Origin: Clostridiales bacterium | GTDB lineage: Bacteria; Bacillota; Clostridia; Oscillospirales; Oscillospiraceae | Reading direction: 5' to 3' | DNA length: 7,587 bases | NCBI GenBank assembly: GCA_003533405.1 | Contig: DQDL01000062.1 | Location: 23,582-31,168 of the forward strand | Part shown: piece after piece, positions 5,997 through 7,587 of the stretch | How positions within the stretch are numbered: position 1 is the first letter of the stretch | Layout: each line of letters starts with the position of its first letter | Notes under the pieces: generated by a model | What the model saw: only the letters and a program-made list of their open reading frames with translations | What the model was told of the DNA's origin: nothing | The model's database searches: none | Made by a program: the position numbers and the translations under genes

Positions 5997-6878
5997 ATGG
6001 CAAATAACTACCGCAAGCGCAGCGGAGACCGTGTTGACGGACGCCGCATCCGTTCACTCAACGGCTTTTTCAACTTCATCCCCTACATAATGCCGCACAG
6101 AAACGACGCATGCAACTATTACCAGGAATCGTTTGAGATAACAAACGCCGACCGCTGGTTCAGACAGCAGCGTCTTAACGGCTACAAGGGCATCGGCATG
6201 CTGCATCTTTTCATCGCAGCCTATGTCAGAGCCATTGCAGAGCTGCCCGCCCTCAACCGCTTCGTCGTCGGCCGCCGGGTGTACGCCCGCAATAGCATTG
6301 AGGTCGTGCTGACGGTAAAGCGCAGCCTCGCTATCGACGCTACCGAGACCACCATCAAGGTCGAGTTTGACCCCACGGACACCATCTTCGATGTCTACCG
6401 TAAGATGAACGAGGAGATAGAGAAGATCAAGACCTCCGACGAGGAAAACGGCACGGAGGACTTTGCAAATAAGTTTGCCAAGATGCCCCGCTTCCTCATC
6501 CGCTTCATCATTTGGCTGCTCAAGGTCGGCGATTACTTCGGCCTGCTGCCGAAGAATCTGCTCGATGTCAGCCCATTCCACGGCTCGATGATAATCACCG
6601 ACCTCGGCTCGCTCGGCATCGGTCCCATTTATCATCATATCTACAACTTCGGCACTCTGCCGGTGTTCATCTCGTTCGGTGCAAAGCGCAAAGCGGTCGA
6701 GCTTGACCGCAACGGCGTTCCCGTTGAGCGAAAGTATGTTGACGGCAAGTTCGTCATGGACGAGCGTACCGTCGACGGTCACTACTATGCGACCGTGTTT
6801 AAGTATATAAACCGCTTTATCTCCGACCCCTCGCTCCTCGAAGTTCCCCCCGAGAGAGTTGTGCAGGATATCTTCTGA
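5997..6878 (+). CDS. 2-oxoacid dehydrogenase E2-like acyltransferase-domain protein lacking the catalytic His
   Basis: The 293-residue protein resembles the catalytic domain of dihydrolipoyl acyltransferases (chloramphenicol acetyltransferase fold). HGSMIITDLGSLGIG at 195-209 corresponds to the E2 segment with the Asn-Leu-Gly core. DERTVDG at 255-261 aligns with the DHRxxDG active-site motif, followed by a helix and the DPSLLEVPP ending usual in E2 proteins. The catalytic His position is Glu256, while the motif's Asp260 and Gly261 remain. There is no lipoyl domain, no subunit-binding domain and no E1 or E3 gene nearby, so it is unlikely to work in a standard dehydrogenase complex. A hydrophobic stretch at about 163-184 might touch a membrane. 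It has its own promoter, ribosome binding site and terminator, so it is monocistronic. The fold assignment is good, but substrate and activity are unknown; it could be an acyltransferase with altered chemistry or a non-enzymatic relative. Confidence 0.8.
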   Translation: MANNYRKRSGDRVDGRRIRSLNGFFNFIPYIMPHRNDACNYYQESFEITNADRWFRQQRLNGYKGIGMLHLFIAAYVRAIAELPALNRFVVGRRVYARNSIEVVLTVKRSLAIDATETTIKVEFDPTDTIFDVYRKMNEEIEKIKTSDEENGTEDFANKFAKMPRFLIRFIIWLLKVGDYFGLLPKNLLDVSPFHGSMIITDLGSLGIGPIYHHIYNFGTLPVFISFGAKRKAVELDRNGVPVERKYVDGKFVMDERTVDGHYYATVFKYINRFISDPSLLEVPPERVVQDIF

Positions 6879-6898
6879 AATTTGAAATTAAATTCTAT

Positions 6899-6927
6899 GA
6901 TGGCAGACAGCTTGTCTGCCATCTTTT
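6899..6927 (+). terminator. Intrinsic terminator after the E2-like gene
   Basis: GATGGCAGACA (6899-6909) and TGTCTGCCATC (6913-6923) form a perfect 11-bp stem with a 3-base loop, followed by TTTT. It lies 20 bases after the stop of the E2-like gene. Read on the minus strand, the same stem is followed by ATAGAATTT, a poor U-tract, so it may also weakly end the convergent gene. The T-tract touches the first base of that gene's stop codon. Confidence 0.9.
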
Positions 6928-7587
6928 CATATCGGCGGGTCGATATGCGTGCCGGTGGCGACGGTGCCGTCCTCAATGTCGTGGTCTATGAGTATCTCAT
7001 CCTGCGTGAGCATGAAATAGTCGAACCAATCAAGGCCGTCGGGCGGAATATCATAGCCGTCGGACCATGTGACATCGACATGGTATGTGCCGCTTTCAAG
7101 CCGCACAAGATTCCATGCGTGCGACACATTGCGTGACTCGCCGCTAACCGTTTTGCACCACAGGTTTGCCTTTTTGCACAGGTACTCAAAGCCCCGTGAG
7201 TAGCCTTGGCATATCGAGTGGCCGCCCTCTATCGCACCGTAGGCGGTGCCTATCTGCGTTCCGCCGACGCTGTCGTAGTCATAGGTCGTCCTGAGCGATA
7301 TGACCACGGCGAGATAGCGGTATTTATCGTAGGTGCTCAATCCCTCCGGCATACCGGCGACAATTGCGTCGCACTCGGCATTGAACACCTCAAGCTCGTG
7401 CCGGAGCTTATCCTTTTGCTCTGCGGTCGTAACATCACCGCCTCCGGGCATAAAGTAGTGTGAGGTGAGTGCCGTCGTCATGTCGCCGTCAATGACCTCG
7501 GAGATGAGGAAATACAGCTCAAGCTCGGGGTGATCCTGATTTAGCGCACCCATGACGATGAGATCGCGGCAGTTACCCGGCGTATGC
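6927..7587 (-). CDS. Transglutaminase-like (papain-fold) domain protein, C-terminal part (start beyond right edge)
   Basis: The reading frame is open to the window edge (readable from HTPGNCRDLIVM), so the Met at 7553 is probably internal and the true start lies outside. About 219 residues are visible. Counting from that Met, Cys115 in GGHSICQGYS, His145 in SHAWN and Asp160 in HVDVTWSD form the Cys-His-Asp triad of the transglutaminase-like superfamily, with normal order and spacing. The segment before it (KYRYLAVVISLRTTYDYDS) matches the usual preceding helix. Bacterial members of this group are often secreted or wall-linked cysteine peptidases or cross-linking enzymes, but substrates are mostly unknown. 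No signal peptide can be judged because the N-terminus is missing. After the triad come only about 48 residues, so the domain ends the protein. The gene converges on the E2-like gene, and their stop codons are about 50 bases apart. Confidence 0.85.
   Translation of the reverse strand, partial: HTPGNCRDLIVMGALNQDHPELELYFLISEVIDGDMTTALTSHYFMPGGGDVTTAEQKDKLRHELEVFNAECDAIVAGMPEGLSTYDKYRYLAVVISLRTTYDYDSVGGTQIGTAYGAIEGGHSICQGYSRGFEYLCKKANLWCKTVSGESRNVSHAWNLVRLESGTYHVDVTWSDGYDIPPDGLDWFDYFMLTQDEILIDHDIEDGTVATGTHIDPPI

Noticed and set aside
5731..6057. A 108-codon minus-strand frame across the intergenic region into the E2-like gene
   Set aside because: It overlaps the strong plus-strand promoter, RBS and start, and its translation has no recognisable pattern.
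5951..6893. TGAAATTAAAT just before and just after the E2-like gene, as if a duplicated insertion site
   Set aside because: The repeat is short and AT-only apart from one G, and the gene carries no transposase, integrase or terminal inverted repeats; chance is enough.

Overview
The window reads as part of a chromosome from a Gram-positive anaerobe, most likely a Clostridia-type Firmicute. The grounds are strong AGGAGG-like ribosome binding sites, compact same-strand genes, and a bacterial V/A-type ATPase operon whose order and subunit sequences resemble the Enterococcus hirae ntp and Thermus V-ATPase operons. No taxonomic marker is present, so this placement is inference.

Positions 1-5573 (minus strand, read right to left) hold seven ATPase genes. 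The order is a short coiled-coil peripheral stalk subunit (ntpF, called G or H elsewhere), the membrane stator subunit a/I (ntpI), the ring proteolipid c/K (ntpK), the peripheral stalk subunit E (ntpE), the subunit C/d (ntpC), the central stalk subunit F (ntpG in E. hirae, atpF elsewhere) and the first 261 codons of catalytic subunit A (ntpA). This matches the E. hirae order F-I-K-E-C-G-A, so subunits B and D are expected beyond the left edge. Spacing is tight: there are two overlaps, and every gap is under 40 bases. The proteolipid keeps the residues that bind Na+ in the E. hirae K ring, so the enzyme may move Na+ rather than H+.

Positions 5574-5996 are an AT-richer divergent intergenic region. 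It holds a good sigma-A-type promoter for the rightward gene and a weaker extended -10 promoter for the ATPase operon. It also has an 8-bp inverted repeat in the presumed operon leader and an 8-bp direct repeat with an 11-bp period, a geometry typical of OmpR-family response regulator sites.

Positions 5997-6878 (plus strand) encode a stand-alone protein related to the catalytic domain of 2-oxoacid dehydrogenase E2 acyltransferases. It has no lipoyl domain, and Glu replaces the usual catalytic His of the DHxxxDG-type motif. A strong intrinsic terminator follows.

Positions 6927-7587 (minus strand, convergent) carry the C-terminal part of a transglutaminase-like (papain-fold) protein with an intact Cys-His-Asp triad; its start lies beyond the right edge.

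I see no CRISPR array, transposon, tRNA or rRNA, and no clear sign of a wholly new system. The points most worth following are the Na+-type ring, the His-less E2-like protein and the two repeat elements in the intergenic region.
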